Below, piece by piece: positions 1 to 8,646 of a DNA stretch of 64,000 nt (positions are counted from its first letter, which is position 1; each line of letters opens with the position of its first letter). The position numbers and the translations under genes were made by a program. The stretch comes from Marinomonas foliarum (GTDB lineage Bacteria; Pseudomonadota; Gammaproteobacteria; Pseudomonadales; Marinomonadaceae): assembly GCF_003337275.1 (NCBI RefSeq), contig NZ_QPJQ01000006.1, forward strand, positions 95,399 through 159,398, in the 5' to 3' direction. The notes beneath the pieces were generated by a model. It worked only from the letters and a program-made list of their open reading frames with translations, was not told the DNA's origin and did not search any database.

Positions 1-649
1 TTTTAAATGGCGCCAACAAATCCTTACTTCTATAGATTTGAACACCGCACAAAATAATAGACTGTAAAGCCAAAACATACCAAAGTGTAACCCCTGCACC
101 GGTTATCAAAGAGCCAGATAAAGAATGGCTGGCCATCGACGCGGTAACGGAAGTAACAGCAAAACAAAAACCACTCGCCAATCCAAGTAACAAAGAAATA
201 TCTTTATGAGCCTGTTTAATATTCTTCCATTTCACGCTCATAACAACGGCACCTAATACCCCTAAAAAAATCCCAATCCACGAGCCAATCGTCAAAGTAT
301 AATGCAACAGAGGTAAACCAATTAATGCAGCCAACACCGCTTCCGTTTTTGCCAACAAGGTTCCTAGTGCAAAACTACCAGACTGAAATGCACGTAACAT
401 AAAATACGTCGCCATAATTTGGGCTATAGCGCAAATACTAGCAGCAACCCAAAAGCGCAGATTATTGTCGACTGATACCCAGCCAAATAATTGCCAACAG
501 GCCACAAGATAGACACTGACTAATGGCAAACCAAACAAAGATCGAGACATGGTCGCATGCAGGAAGCCTGTTTCACGAGCCAACGTATTTTGATACGCCG
601 TTCGAACTGACTGACAACCTGCTGCAAACAGAGTAATAAAGATCCACAT
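1..649 (-). CDS. EamA/DMT-family membrane transporter (C-terminus cut by window edge)
   Basis: The minus strand reads an open frame from an ATG at 649 to the window start. It begins MWIFITLFAAGCQSVRTAYQ and continues through alternating hydrophobic segments, about six within the 216 visible residues. The order of helices and the motif around ALGTLLAKTEAVLAALIG resemble drug/metabolite exporters of the EamA type, which move small solutes across the inner membrane. An AAGG stretch lies about 10 bases upstream of the ATG. The substrate cannot be told. The rest of the gene lies outside the window. Confidence 0.7.
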   Translation of the reverse strand, partial: MWIFITLFAAGCQSVRTAYQNTLARETGFLHATMSRSLFGLPLVSVYLVACWQLFGWVSVDNNLRFWVAASICAIAQIMATYFMLRAFQSGSFALGTLLAKTEAVLAALIGLPLLHYTLTIGSWIGIFLGVLGAVVMSVKWKNIKQAHKDISLLLGLASGFCFAVTSVTASMASHSLSGSLITGAGVTLWYVLALQSIILCGVQIYRSKDLLAPFK

Positions 650-748
650 ACCAATGCCTTATATTGGATTTAAAGCGCTAGCATGAGGTTAAGAGAAGTA
701 TTTGTAAAAGGAATAAATCTTATATTTTGGATTCCATAAAGGAATGCT

Positions 749-1807
749 TTAGGTTGTAACTCGACAAACGTCGGCAAATTGCTTGGTTAATTCAAAAGCC
801 GATATTTCTTTGCAACCTGACACATTCTGACCACTCCACAAAGAAGAAAAGTCATCCGAGCCATGCTTCTCTGCCAAAGCTTTCAACTGCGCCATTTCCA
901 TTGAGGCATGTGGAAACTCTGGAACATTATCATTCATATAACCAAGATCTTTCATAACTCGATTAGCGATTCCTCTTGCTGGTCGCCCCGTAAACACATT
1001 GGTTAAAGCAGTATGGTTAGCTTTTTGGCTTTTTAATGCAGCGCGATGCAACGCCGATGTTTTAGCTTCATCACACAACAAATAAGACGTACCTATTTGC
1101 ACCGCCCCAGCACCAAGCGCCAATGCCCCATTAATGCTGCGAGCATCACAAATACCACCAGCCGCAATAACAGGGATATCAACTCGATCAACTATCTGAG
1201 GCACTAACGAAAACAACCCAACTTGCGTAGAAACATCTTTCGAAAGAAACATTCCTCGATGCCCGCCAGCCTCAAGACCTTGCGCAATAATACCATCAGC
1301 ACCATTCTCTTCCAGCCAAATAGCCTCCTCCAACGTTGTCGCCGAAGACAACACCTTAGTTCCCCAGCGCTTAACTCGAGCCAGCAGGTCCGGTTCAGGC
1401 AAGCCAAAGTGAAAACTAATAACTGGTGGAGCAAAACCTTCTATCGCATCGGCAACATCATGACTAAAAGGCATTCGCGAAGCCGCTTTTACTGTCTCAT
1501 CATATTGACTAGAGAATTCATCAAAATAAGGCTTTAACAAGCCACGCCACTGCTGATGTTTTTTCTCGTCGTATTCTGTTGTCTGATGACAGAAAAAATT
1601 CAGGTTATAGGGTTTATTCGTAACCGCTTTAATTAAGGAAACCTGACGAGCAATATCATCCACACTCAACATAGCGCATGGCAAAGAGCCCAAGCCACCC
1701 GCTTTCGATACAGCAATCGCTAAAGCGCTGTCTTGAACGCCAGCCATAGGCGCCTGAATAATGGGAAAATCTATTCCCAACCATTCACATGTACGAGATT
1801 GCTTCAT
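749..1807 (-). CDS. Nitronate monooxygenase-family flavoprotein
   Basis: A 352-residue TIM-barrel protein of the nitronate monooxygenase / 2-nitropropane dioxygenase family. These FMN enzymes oxidise alkyl nitronates such as propionate 3-nitronate in the cytoplasm. Family marks are the N-terminal IDFPIIQAPMAGVQD, the central GADGIIAQGLEAGGHRG with its conserved histidine, and the phosphate-binding AAGGICDARSINGALALGAG followed by VQIGTSYLLC. Length is normal for the family. It is about 40 bp upstream of the FMN reductase gene on the same strand, so the two may be co-transcribed in the order reductase then monooxygenase. The physiological substrate is not evident. Confidence 0.85.
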   Translation of the reverse strand: MKQSRTCEWLGIDFPIIQAPMAGVQDSALAIAVSKAGGLGSLPCAMLSVDDIARQVSLIKAVTNKPYNLNFFCHQTTEYDEKKHQQWRGLLKPYFDEFSSQYDETVKAASRMPFSHDVADAIEGFAPPVISFHFGLPEPDLLARVKRWGTKVLSSATTLEEAIWLEENGADGIIAQGLEAGGHRGMFLSKDVSTQVGLFSLVPQIVDRVDIPVIAAGGICDARSINGALALGAGAVQIGTSYLLCDEAKTSALHRAALKSQKANHTALTNVFTGRPARGIANRVMKDLGYMNDNVPEFPHASMEMAQLKALAEKHGSDDFSSLWSGQNVSGCKEISAFELTKQFADVCRVTT

Positions 1808-1848
1808 TCGGCTTCCTTATATTTAAGCGAAAATTTAAGACCGTAAAT

Positions 1849-2364
1849 CTAAAATTTAGCAACAATGCCCGACAGTGCCTGTTTAACAGACTCGTCAACC
1901 ATCTCGCCGTCTTTCATCACGCCATAAAAATTAGGCACACTCAGGCTACCAACAACGTTACCCTTAAAAAAAGGCATACTGTTTACCGTTTGAGCCAACA
2001 CACTGCTCGCGCCACCAGGACCAGGCGATGTTGAAAGCACAACAATTGGCTTATCTTGATAAACCGCTTTTTCAATACGAGATGCCCAATCGAAGATATT
2101 TTTGTAGGCCGCAGAATAAGAACCATTATGTTCAGCAAATGAAGCTACAATAGCATCGGCTTGAGCAATAGCATCTACAAACGCTTGTGCTTGAGCAGGC
2201 ACACCAGATTCTTTTTCAAAGTCCTCACTAAAAAGCGGCATTTCAAAATCATTTAAATCAAGTAGCGTTACTTCCGCACCATCAACCAAGTTAGCTGCAT
2301 AACCAGCCAAAGCTTTGTTAATAGACTGTCGGCTTGAGCTAGCGCCAAATGCAAGTATTTTCAT
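1849..2364 (-). CDS. NADPH-dependent FMN reductase family protein
   Basis: A 171-residue flavodoxin-fold reductase. The N-terminal MKILAFGASSSRQSINKALA is the FMN-phosphate loop of the NADPH-dependent FMN reductase family; STSPGPGGASSVLAQ near residue 110 is the second flavin-binding segment. The frame extends upstream to 2472, but AGAAGGATCG just before the ATG at 2364 and the start of homology support the shorter form. It would reduce FMN or quinones with NADPH and could supply reduced flavin to redox partners. Its start is 87 bp from the divergent gtrA-like gene. Confidence 0.85.
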   Translation of the reverse strand: MKILAFGASSSRQSINKALAGYAANLVDGAEVTLLDLNDFEMPLFSEDFEKESGVPAQAQAFVDAIAQADAIVASFAEHNGSYSAAYKNIFDWASRIEKAVYQDKPIVVLSTSPGPGGASSVLAQTVNSMPFFKGNVVGSLSVPNFYGVMKDGEMVDESVKQALSGIVAKF

Positions 2365-2451
2365 TTTCGATCCTTCTATTTCGGGAATGTAAAAAACGAT
2401 GATAACAGGAGTTTCATATTTTTTTGATGTACCTATATTTAGAATGCCATC

Positions 2452-2880
2452 ATGAGACGCATTTTTAAACATACATTTTTACGCTTTGCTATTGTGGGTG
2501 GCTTTGGCTTCTTAGTCGACCTTACAAGCATGGCGCTGCTTTCTATCTGGTTACCCCACCTTGCTGCCAGAGGCATCGCCTTTTGGGTCGCCGCGAGCTC
2601 AAACTGGTGGTGGAACCGCAGTATTACCTTTAGGGAAGCCAAGCAAAGCCACACCAACAAAAAAGCCGCCGCATTGCAGTTCATGCAATTTCTCGGCGGC
2701 TCTGTAGTGGCCTTTATACCAAACTGGGGCTGTTATCTAATACTCATGTCTCAACCACCAGCCAATATGACACTGGCTCTTTTATGGCCTTATCTAGCCA
2801 TGGTACCAGGCATATTAGTGGGGTTAGTCCTCAATTACGCTTTCTCTCGCTTTTGGGTATTTTCCTCAGCAAAACTTTAA
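2452..2880 (+). CDS. GtrA-family membrane protein
   Basis: A 142-residue protein with four hydrophobic segments, opening RFAIVGGFGFLVDLTSMALL and ending YAFSRFWVF, the typical GtrA pattern. GtrA proteins are proposed to flip polyprenyl-phosphate-linked sugars across the inner membrane for O-antigen, teichoic or lipid glycosylation. The usual partners, a GT2 polyprenyl-phosphate glycosyltransferase and an ArnT-like transferase, lie 3.3 kb downstream on the same strand (6137-8574). The start has only a weak ribosome-binding site, so expression may be low or the start may be slightly different. Confidence 0.85.
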   Translation: MRRIFKHTFLRFAIVGGFGFLVDLTSMALLSIWLPHLAARGIAFWVAASSNWWWNRSITFREAKQSHTNKKAAALQFMQFLGGSVVAFIPNWGCYLILMSQPPANMTLALLWPYLAMVPGILVGLVLNYAFSRFWVFSSAKL

Positions 2881-2906
2881 AGCATAACTACCTAAACATT
2901 GTTAGC

Positions 2907-3911
2907 TTAAGCTTCGCTATTACCGTGATCAGCAAAGCGCCCTTTTGCTTTATCATGCACTTGGTCATGGCGTGGCCAAGGCCAGCCGCCAAATTGAGTA
3001 CGTTGATAGTCACTAAAAGCTTGTTGTAACTCAGCTCTTGTATTCATTACAAATGGGCCATGCTGTTCAACATGCTCGCCAATAGGGCGACCTTGCAACA
3101 ACAAGAAGCGCGCTTTTTTACCTTTGTTTTTCAGCACTAAAGACGCATCGCTTTTTAGGACAAAGGCTTCATTGATAGAGACGTTCGTTTCATCTAATGT
3201 CACCTTTTCACCTTCAAAGAAGTATAAAGTACGGCTCAAACCAGCCGCCGCCGCAGGTAACGTCCATTCACCATTTTCTGGCAAGTCGATCAACCAAATA
3301 GCTACATCATTTTTACTATCCGCTGCCCATGAGTTTGGAGGACATGGCGAAGGATCGACATTCTGAAACGTACCAGCAACCACTTTGACTTGAGTGTCTA
3401 AACCGTTCGCATCCGCCACGCTCACCACTGGCGTATCCTCATCCCAAAGCATCGCAAAATGTGGCGGTACCATTTTGTTTTTACTTGGTAGATTCAACCA
3501 AATTTGAAAAAGCTCCAATGGATTAGGGCCATCTTCGTTTAACAAAGGAAACATCTCAGAATGCTGAACGCCTTCCCCAGCTGTCATCCACTGGGTATCG
3601 CCTTCACCATAACGACCTGCCGCACCGATGGAATCAGCGTGATCCACAAAGCCCTTGTTTACAATGGTCACTGTCTCAAAGCCACGATGTGGATGCGCAG
3701 GAAATCCTGGCACACTTTTTCCGTGGTACATACGCCAGCCATCAATACCGCCAAAGTCTTGTCCCAGCGGACGATTATTTAACGATGCATCAGGTCCCAT
3801 AGAGCCATTGGCTTTAGGATAAGTATCATTGTGGAAGGCACAAAATAGAAAAGGATCAAATGTCGGCCAGAACATTTGTAACGGTATACGTTTTAAAATT
3901 GTTGAGCTCAT
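2907..3911 (-). CDS. Pirin family protein
   Basis: A 334-residue bicupin of the pirin family. The N-terminal cupin carries the metal-binding motifs around FPAHPHRGFETVTIVNKGFV and GEGVQHSEMF, with HxH and H/E ligands; a C-terminal Pirin_C part follows, with LQGRPIGEHVEQHGPFVMNT. Some bacterial pirins have quercetin dioxygenase activity, others act in redox sensing; the substrate here is unknown. The ATG at 3911 is preceded by GGAGAA six bases away, which favours it over an upstream in-frame start at 3962. It is convergent with the GtrA-like gene, with 26 bp between the stops. Confidence 0.88.
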   Translation of the reverse strand: MSSTILKRIPLQMFWPTFDPFLFCAFHNDTYPKANGSMGPDASLNNRPLGQDFGGIDGWRMYHGKSVPGFPAHPHRGFETVTIVNKGFVDHADSIGAAGRYGEGDTQWMTAGEGVQHSEMFPLLNEDGPNPLELFQIWLNLPSKNKMVPPHFAMLWDEDTPVVSVADANGLDTQVKVVAGTFQNVDPSPCPPNSWAADSKNDVAIWLIDLPENGEWTLPAAAAGLSRTLYFFEGEKVTLDETNVSINEAFVLKSDASLVLKNKGKKARFLLLQGRPIGEHVEQHGPFVMNTRAELQQAFSDYQRTQFGGWPWPRHDQVHDKAKGRFADHGNSEA

Positions 3912-4046
3912 AGGATGTTCTCCATCAAAAATCGGTATCAATATAAGAGATAGTAACATCAAAAAAGTCGATTGTTTTATGCTGATATTGAATCTAACCC
4001 ATTAACTATTTGAATCTATTAACACCTTTAAACACTAACACCACCA

Positions 4047-5309
4047 TTAAGAGGAATGAGGAAAGACCACCGTTGCTCGACAACCCCCATCGGCATTATC
4101 TACCAACGAAAACGAGCAATCGTATTTAGCACAGATATCACGCACTATCATCAAACCCAAACCATAGCCCTCACCGCCAGGTTTGACACTCAAGCCACAC
4201 CCGCTATCGACAATCGCTAACTCGTTTTCTGAAATAACAATATTTACATAACCCTCTTCGGTACAAGCCATGGCATTTTTCAACAAATTGCCCACTAAAA
4301 TATGAAAAGTCGGAACTGGCAACTTCGTAATAATTTGACCTTTATTGATAATCTCAACGGTTACCTTTCTGCCAGCCAAATACCCTAAATGCATCTGTCT
4401 AATATCGTCATATTCACTCGTCTGAACCTCGCGCGAAGCAATGACATCTAAATCTTCATCTCGGGTCAGAGACAACAAGGTCGTGATGTAATCTTCCATC
4501 TCTTGGCAAGCCTGGGCCATTCGCACTCGTTGCCTTTCTAAAAACTCTTTTGAATCCGATTTACCCAGCAAAGTCGTTGCCCCTTTCATCACCATCAAGG
4601 GCGTTCGAAGTTCATGACTAGCATAGCGGTTGAATGCCCGCTCTCGCTCAATCAAATCACGAATTTGATTCTGATAAAGGTTTAAACGATCAACCAACTG
4701 TCGAATTTCTCTTGTCGCTGCCCCTTCAGGCAATTCAATGGCCGATAGATTAGCAGGACTACGCACACCAAGGCTTTGCGTTAACTGAGCCAATGGTTTA
4801 GTTAAACGGCCAGAAATCCGCATCACCACCCACAAGCTGACAATTAAAAGCAATAAGGACAAGATCAATTGAGTACTTTGTGTTTCGAACATTTGCCCTT
4901 CAGAAATCTCATATATTTCATCGTAATGAATAACATAAATCTCTTTCAGCTCACCGTTCAACACGACTTGTGAACGCATAGCAAACATCTCAAGCGAGGT
5001 ATCAGAAGCTTCATCCAGCTCAAATGGTTTGTCATCTACCATGCCTTGCGCTAACACAATCCCTGGAGGCAAATTTTCTTTGCTAACATACACATCAGAA
5101 AAAGGCGGAACCGCCACATGGGCTAGCTCAGTACCATCTAACAAAGACACCGCGGTATTTTTATCTTTCAGCATGCGGTTTTCAGCATAAATCATTTCTA
5201 TGTTTTCTATCATTGAAGTAAACATAGAAAAATGAAACGCGATGATCGCAAAAGCCACAATAGAAAAATACGTGAAGGTTAACTGTTTCGCGGTTTTAAT
5301 TTGCTTCAT
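4047..5309 (-). CDS. Sensor histidine kinase, HAMP type
   Basis: A 420-residue inner-membrane kinase. A first TM helix (about 11-31), a periplasmic sensor of about 115 residues, a second TM helix (about 147-164) and a HAMP segment are followed by the phosphoacceptor H box SHELRTPLMVMKG (His232). The ATPase domain shows the N box LVGNLLKNAM, DSGCGLS and GEGYGLGLMIV. It would phosphorylate the response regulator encoded just upstream, whose stop overlaps its ATG by 4 bp. The short periplasmic domain has no acidic cluster of the PhoQ sort that I recognise, so the stimulus is open. Architecture is like QseC or PmrB. Confidence 0.9.
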   Translation of the reverse strand: MKQIKTAKQLTFTYFSIVAFAIIAFHFSMFTSMIENIEMIYAENRMLKDKNTAVSLLDGTELAHVAVPPFSDVYVSKENLPPGIVLAQGMVDDKPFELDEASDTSLEMFAMRSQVVLNGELKEIYVIHYDEIYEISEGQMFETQSTQLILSLLLLIVSLWVVMRISGRLTKPLAQLTQSLGVRSPANLSAIELPEGAATREIRQLVDRLNLYQNQIRDLIERERAFNRYASHELRTPLMVMKGATTLLGKSDSKEFLERQRVRMAQACQEMEDYITTLLSLTRDEDLDVIASREVQTSEYDDIRQMHLGYLAGRKVTVEIINKGQIITKLPVPTFHILVGNLLKNAMACTEEGYVNIVISENELAIVDSGCGLSVKPGGEGYGLGLMIVRDICAKYDCSFSLVDNADGGCRATVVFPHSS

Positions 5310-5992
5310 TCATCACCTTCAGCAACAAGCCGATAACCCACTTTAGAAACGGTTCTCAAATAAGCATGCTCAAAAGGTCGATCTACCAAGCTACGCAATT
5401 GATAAATATGACTACGCAGCACTTTACTGTCGGGCTCTTCATCGCCCCATAAAGCATCGCAAATTTCGTCTTTTGATACGACTTCTGGGGCTTTTTGTAT
5501 CAGGCACTTTAAAATGGTGTACTGAGAAGGGTTTAGTGAGTAACGGCCACCCTCTCTTTGCAAAACACGAGTATTCATATCTAAGGATAAACGCCCAAAA
5601 GTCAGGGTTTTGTTAGCCACACCTCCTTTACGTCGTCTAACCAAAGCCTGCAACCGAGAATCCAGAATTTCTAAATCAAAAGGTTTGACCAAATAATCAT
5701 CGGCAAGATGGTCAAAGCCCGCCAATATATCGTCTTTAGTATCGCGCGCTGTCAGCATTAAAATTGGCGTATCAACGCCCGCTTCACGCAAAGACTTACA
5801 GACGGTTAAACCATCCATTTTGGGCAGCATGATGTCTAAGATAATCACATCATAATGTTCCGTTTTTGCTAACTCGTACCCTTGTAAACCATTGTTTGCA
5901 TAGTCCAAGACATACTCTTTGATTTCGAAATAATCAAAAATCACTCCTGCAATGTCTTTATGGTCTTCTATTAAGAGTAGTTTCATAGTCAT
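5306..5992 (-). CDS. OmpR/PhoB-family response regulator
   Basis: A 228-residue regulator. The receiver domain has the acidic pair E9-D10, the phosphoacceptor Asp53 in VIILDIMLPKMDG, Thr81 and Lys103 in DDYLVKPFD. The C-terminal winged helix ends VRTVSKVGYRL-like (LRTVSKVGYRLVAEGDE). It would bind DNA as a dimer at direct repeats one helical turn apart. It is co-transcribed with the kinase through an ATGA overlap and is divergent from the GT2/ArnT-like operon; three half-sites in the shared promoter region are candidates for its binding. Start may be MTMK or the MK two codons later. Confidence 0.92.
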   Translation of the reverse strand: MTMKLLLIEDHKDIAGVIFDYFEIKEYVLDYANNGLQGYELAKTEHYDVIILDIMLPKMDGLTVCKSLREAGVDTPILMLTARDTKDDILAGFDHLADDYLVKPFDLEILDSRLQALVRRRKGGVANKTLTFGRLSLDMNTRVLQREGGRYSLNPSQYTILKCLIQKAPEVVSKDEICDALWGDEEPDSKVLRSHIYQLRSLVDRPFEHAYLRTVSKVGYRLVAEGDE

Positions 5993-6030
5993 CTCAGTGA
6001 TTAGTAAAGAAGATAGATAACACTATTTTA

Positions 6031-6055
6031 TGACATCTATTGTCACACAGTGACA
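6031..6055. promoter_or_regulatory. Phased TGACA/TGTCA/TGACA boxes between the two-component operon and GT2 gene
   Basis: Three related pentamers start at exactly 6031, 6041 and 6051: TGACA, TGTCA, TGACA. The 10-base spacing puts them on one face of the helix. OmpR-family regulators bind repeats with this spacing, so this may be the operator of the divergent regulator. Seen directly: sequence and spacing. Inferred: function. Confidence 0.4.
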
Positions 6056-6136
6056 TGAAAAAAAAGTGAATCACCTTTTTGCGACTTAACTATCTTTATT
6101 ATGCCTTCATCGCATTTCCCCTTATTGGAGAACTCA

Positions 6137-7147
6137 ATGAAAGCCATTCCTTACAGACAATACGCGCAAACAGAGCCCGTAACAAAAGCCCAACCTTTGG
6201 TAACGGTTATTATTCCTTTTTTAAACGAAGCCGATGTTCTAAACGTTTGCCAACAGCGAGTGTGTGACGCACTGTCCCAACTTCATCAATACTGTGAAAT
6301 TCTCTATATTGATGATGGCAGTCAAGACGATAGCTGGGCATTAGTCAATCAGTTCACCCACCCATTACACCAATTACGCTGCCTACGCCTGAGCCGAAAC
6401 TTCGGCAAAGAAGCGGCCATGAGTGCTGGTTTAAAAGCCTCAACTGGCCGTTGCGTCATTCTGTTAGACGCTGACTTACAAGACCCACCAGAATATATCC
6501 CAGCTATGGTAGAAGCTTGGGAAAACGGCGCGCAAGTCGTTGAAATGCAACGCCGCGAACGGCATGGCGAAAGCTGGATGAAACGCACTACGGCTCATTG
6601 CTTTTATCGCTTCATGTCGAAAATAAGCGACCACCAAATCACAGAAAACGTGGGGGACTTTCGCTTAATGGACCAAAAAGTCGTCAATGTCATTAACACC
6701 TTGCCGGAACGAACTCGCTTTATGAAAGGCTTATTAGCTTGGCCCGGCTTCACTCGTAAAATACTCACCTTTGACCGTGACCCGCGCTTGGCAGGCAATA
6801 CTAAATGGAACTACGCAAAACTCATCCATTTGGCACTAGAAGGCATCACTTCATTTAGCACAAAACCACTTCGTTGGGCCACTATGGCAGGTATCACTAC
6901 CTCTGTGATTGCCTTCATTATGGCTCTGGTGGTTTTCGCAAAAACCATCATCTGGGGCGACCCAGTAGCAGGTTATCCTTCAACCATGCTGATCATTTTA
7001 TTTTTAGGCGGCTTTCAACTCCTATCCATTGGAGTATTAGGAGAATACGTCGGTCGATTGTTCATTGAATCCAAACAACGACCACTGTATGTCCTCATGG
7101 AAGACACCATCAAACAACCAACTTTTCACCCAATGGACACTGAATAA
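6137..7147 (+). CDS. Family 2 glycosyltransferase, polyprenyl-phosphate type (GtrB/ArnC-like)
   Basis: A 336-residue GT-A enzyme with LVTVIIPFLNEADVL at the start, DDGSQDDSW and the DADLQDPPEYIP segment that binds nucleotide-sugar and metal. Two C-terminal membrane helices anchor it (WATMAGITTSVIAFIMALVV and the segment around FLGGFQLLSIGVLGEYVGRL). This is the layout of dolichol/undecaprenyl-phosphate glycosyltransferases, which load a sugar on the lipid carrier at the cytoplasmic face. GGAGAACTCA directly before the ATG at 6137 favours this start over 6101. Its stop overlaps the next ATG (TAATG), so the ArnT-like gene is translationally coupled. Confidence 0.88.
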   Translation: MKAIPYRQYAQTEPVTKAQPLVTVIIPFLNEADVLNVCQQRVCDALSQLHQYCEILYIDDGSQDDSWALVNQFTHPLHQLRCLRLSRNFGKEAAMSAGLKASTGRCVILLDADLQDPPEYIPAMVEAWENGAQVVEMQRRERHGESWMKRTTAHCFYRFMSKISDHQITENVGDFRLMDQKVVNVINTLPERTRFMKGLLAWPGFTRKILTFDRDPRLAGNTKWNYAKLIHLALEGITSFSTKPLRWATMAGITTSVIAFIMALVVFAKTIIWGDPVAGYPSTMLIILFLGGFQLLSIGVLGEYVGRLFIESKQRPLYVLMEDTIKQPTFHPMDTE

Positions 7148-8574
7148 TGCCAAAGACAATAACCCAACTACCATCCTATAAAACGCTATTCATTCTGCTA
7201 TTCAGCTGCTTAATACTGCGTCTTATTTCTCTTTCGCTTTACCCATTGATGGATACAACAGAGGCTCGTTACGGAGAAATGGCGCGTATCATGTTTGAAA
7301 CGGGTAACTGGATAACACCGATGTTTGACTACAATGTGCCATTTTGGGGGAAACCGCCTATTTTCACTTGGCTAAGCAGTCTTGGATTTGAACTCTTTGG
7401 CGTCAATGAATTTGCTGCACGCGTACCACATCTAATTGTTGGAGCGGGCGTTATTTGGTTAGTTTATAAACTGGCAAAAGACTATTTTCAATCCTCATCA
7501 GTGGGTCTTTTTGCTGCCAGCATTCTCGCATCAACAGTTTCTTTTATCATTTTAAGTGGTGCCGTGATGACAGACACCGCACTGACTTTTTCCATCAGCT
7601 TAAGCATGATCAGCTTCTGGCAAGCATGGAGCAACAAAGGCAAAGTTTGGGGTTATTTATTCTTCATAGGCTTGGCACTAGGTATGTTATCAAAAGGCCC
7701 GTTAGCGATCGTTTTGATTGGCATAAGTTTAACCATTTGGCTACTTCCTAATGGGCGCTGGAAAAAGCTTTGGAATGTTTTACCTTGGGGATACGGCACA
7801 CTGATTTTTCTTGTTATTTCTGTGCCTTGGTACGCCATTGCCGAATACAAAACACCAGGTTTTTTAGATTATTTCATCGTTGGTGAACACATTAAACGCT
7901 TCATCGTAAGCGGTTGGCAAGGCGACTTATATGGCACCGCACATGAAAGGACACGCGGTACGATTTGGGTCTATGCGATTATTTCTATGCTACCTTGGAG
8001 CCCACTACTCATTATGCAATGGATTCGCGCCATTAAAGACAACAAAGACGTTGAGCAAAGCACTGACGGTTTCGGTGGCTTCCTATTTTTCTGGATGCTG
8101 TCTCCTATGTTACTTTTTAGCTTTTCGGGCAATATTTTAGCCAGTTACGTAATGCCAGCACTACCCGCCACCGCTTTATTGATCGTTTATTTACACGATA
8201 AAAAACCATTACCAAACTGGCTCTACAAAATCGGCTTTATTACTCCAGTTTTACTTATTGTTCTTTTTAGTGTTTTGCACTTTGATTTAGTGCCAAAACG
8301 CTCAGAAGACAAAATACTAGCCATCTGGAAACAGCAATCAGAAGCCACACAGAGCGATTTATTTTATCTGCATAAACGCCCCTTCTCAGCTCAGTACTAT
8401 TCGTCTGGCAAGGCGAAACAGCGTGCAGCAGACATCAACAGCTGGCTAACAACACAAAAAACACCTTTCTTCATAGTGCAGTCTAAGAAAGATAGAACAA
8501 CCTACCCAAACTGGCTATGCACCCAAAAAGCTCAAACAAGCAAAGAAATACTGTTGTATTGCCAGATAGAATAA
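7147..8574 (+). CDS. ArnT/PMT-like lipid-linked glycosyltransferase
   Basis: A 475-residue polytopic enzyme with about 10 or more TM helices. The first periplasmic loop carries TTEARYGEMARIMFETGNW and later FWGKPPIFTWLSSLGFELFG, the acidic catalytic loop and aromatic motif seen in ArnT and PMT-family (GT39/83) transferases. These take a sugar from undecaprenyl phosphate and add it to lipid A or protein on the periplasmic side. It is slightly shorter than ArnT (about 550), with a small C-terminal domain. Together with the upstream GT2 and the separate GtrA it could form a sugar-decoration system for the envelope. Whether the sugar is aminoarabinose cannot be told; no arn biosynthesis genes are in the window. 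Confidence 0.85.
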   Translation: MPKTITQLPSYKTLFILLFSCLILRLISLSLYPLMDTTEARYGEMARIMFETGNWITPMFDYNVPFWGKPPIFTWLSSLGFELFGVNEFAARVPHLIVGAGVIWLVYKLAKDYFQSSSVGLFAASILASTVSFIILSGAVMTDTALTFSISLSMISFWQAWSNKGKVWGYLFFIGLALGMLSKGPLAIVLIGISLTIWLLPNGRWKKLWNVLPWGYGTLIFLVISVPWYAIAEYKTPGFLDYFIVGEHIKRFIVSGWQGDLYGTAHERTRGTIWVYAIISMLPWSPLLIMQWIRAIKDNKDVEQSTDGFGGFLFFWMLSPMLLFSFSGNILASYVMPALPATALLIVYLHDKKPLPNWLYKIGFITPVLLIVLFSVLHFDLVPKRSEDKILAIWKQQSEATQSDLFYLHKRPFSAQYYSSGKAKQRAADINSWLTTQKTPFFIVQSKKDRTTYPNWLCTQKAQTSKEILLYCQIE

Positions 8575-8593
8575 TTTTCTTTCACCCATAAAA

Positions 8594-8629
8594 AAGCCCA
8601 AGCCTCAAAAGAATCAAGACTTGGGCCTT
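8594..8629. terminator. Hairpin between ArnT-like gene and gbdR
   Basis: GCCCAAG and CTTGGGC pair across an 18-base loop, with A-rich sequence to the left and the two genes converging on it. Likely stops transcription from both sides; the T tract is weak on the plus strand. Confidence 0.55.
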
Positions 8630-8646
8630 AGTGAATCCGCCACAAT

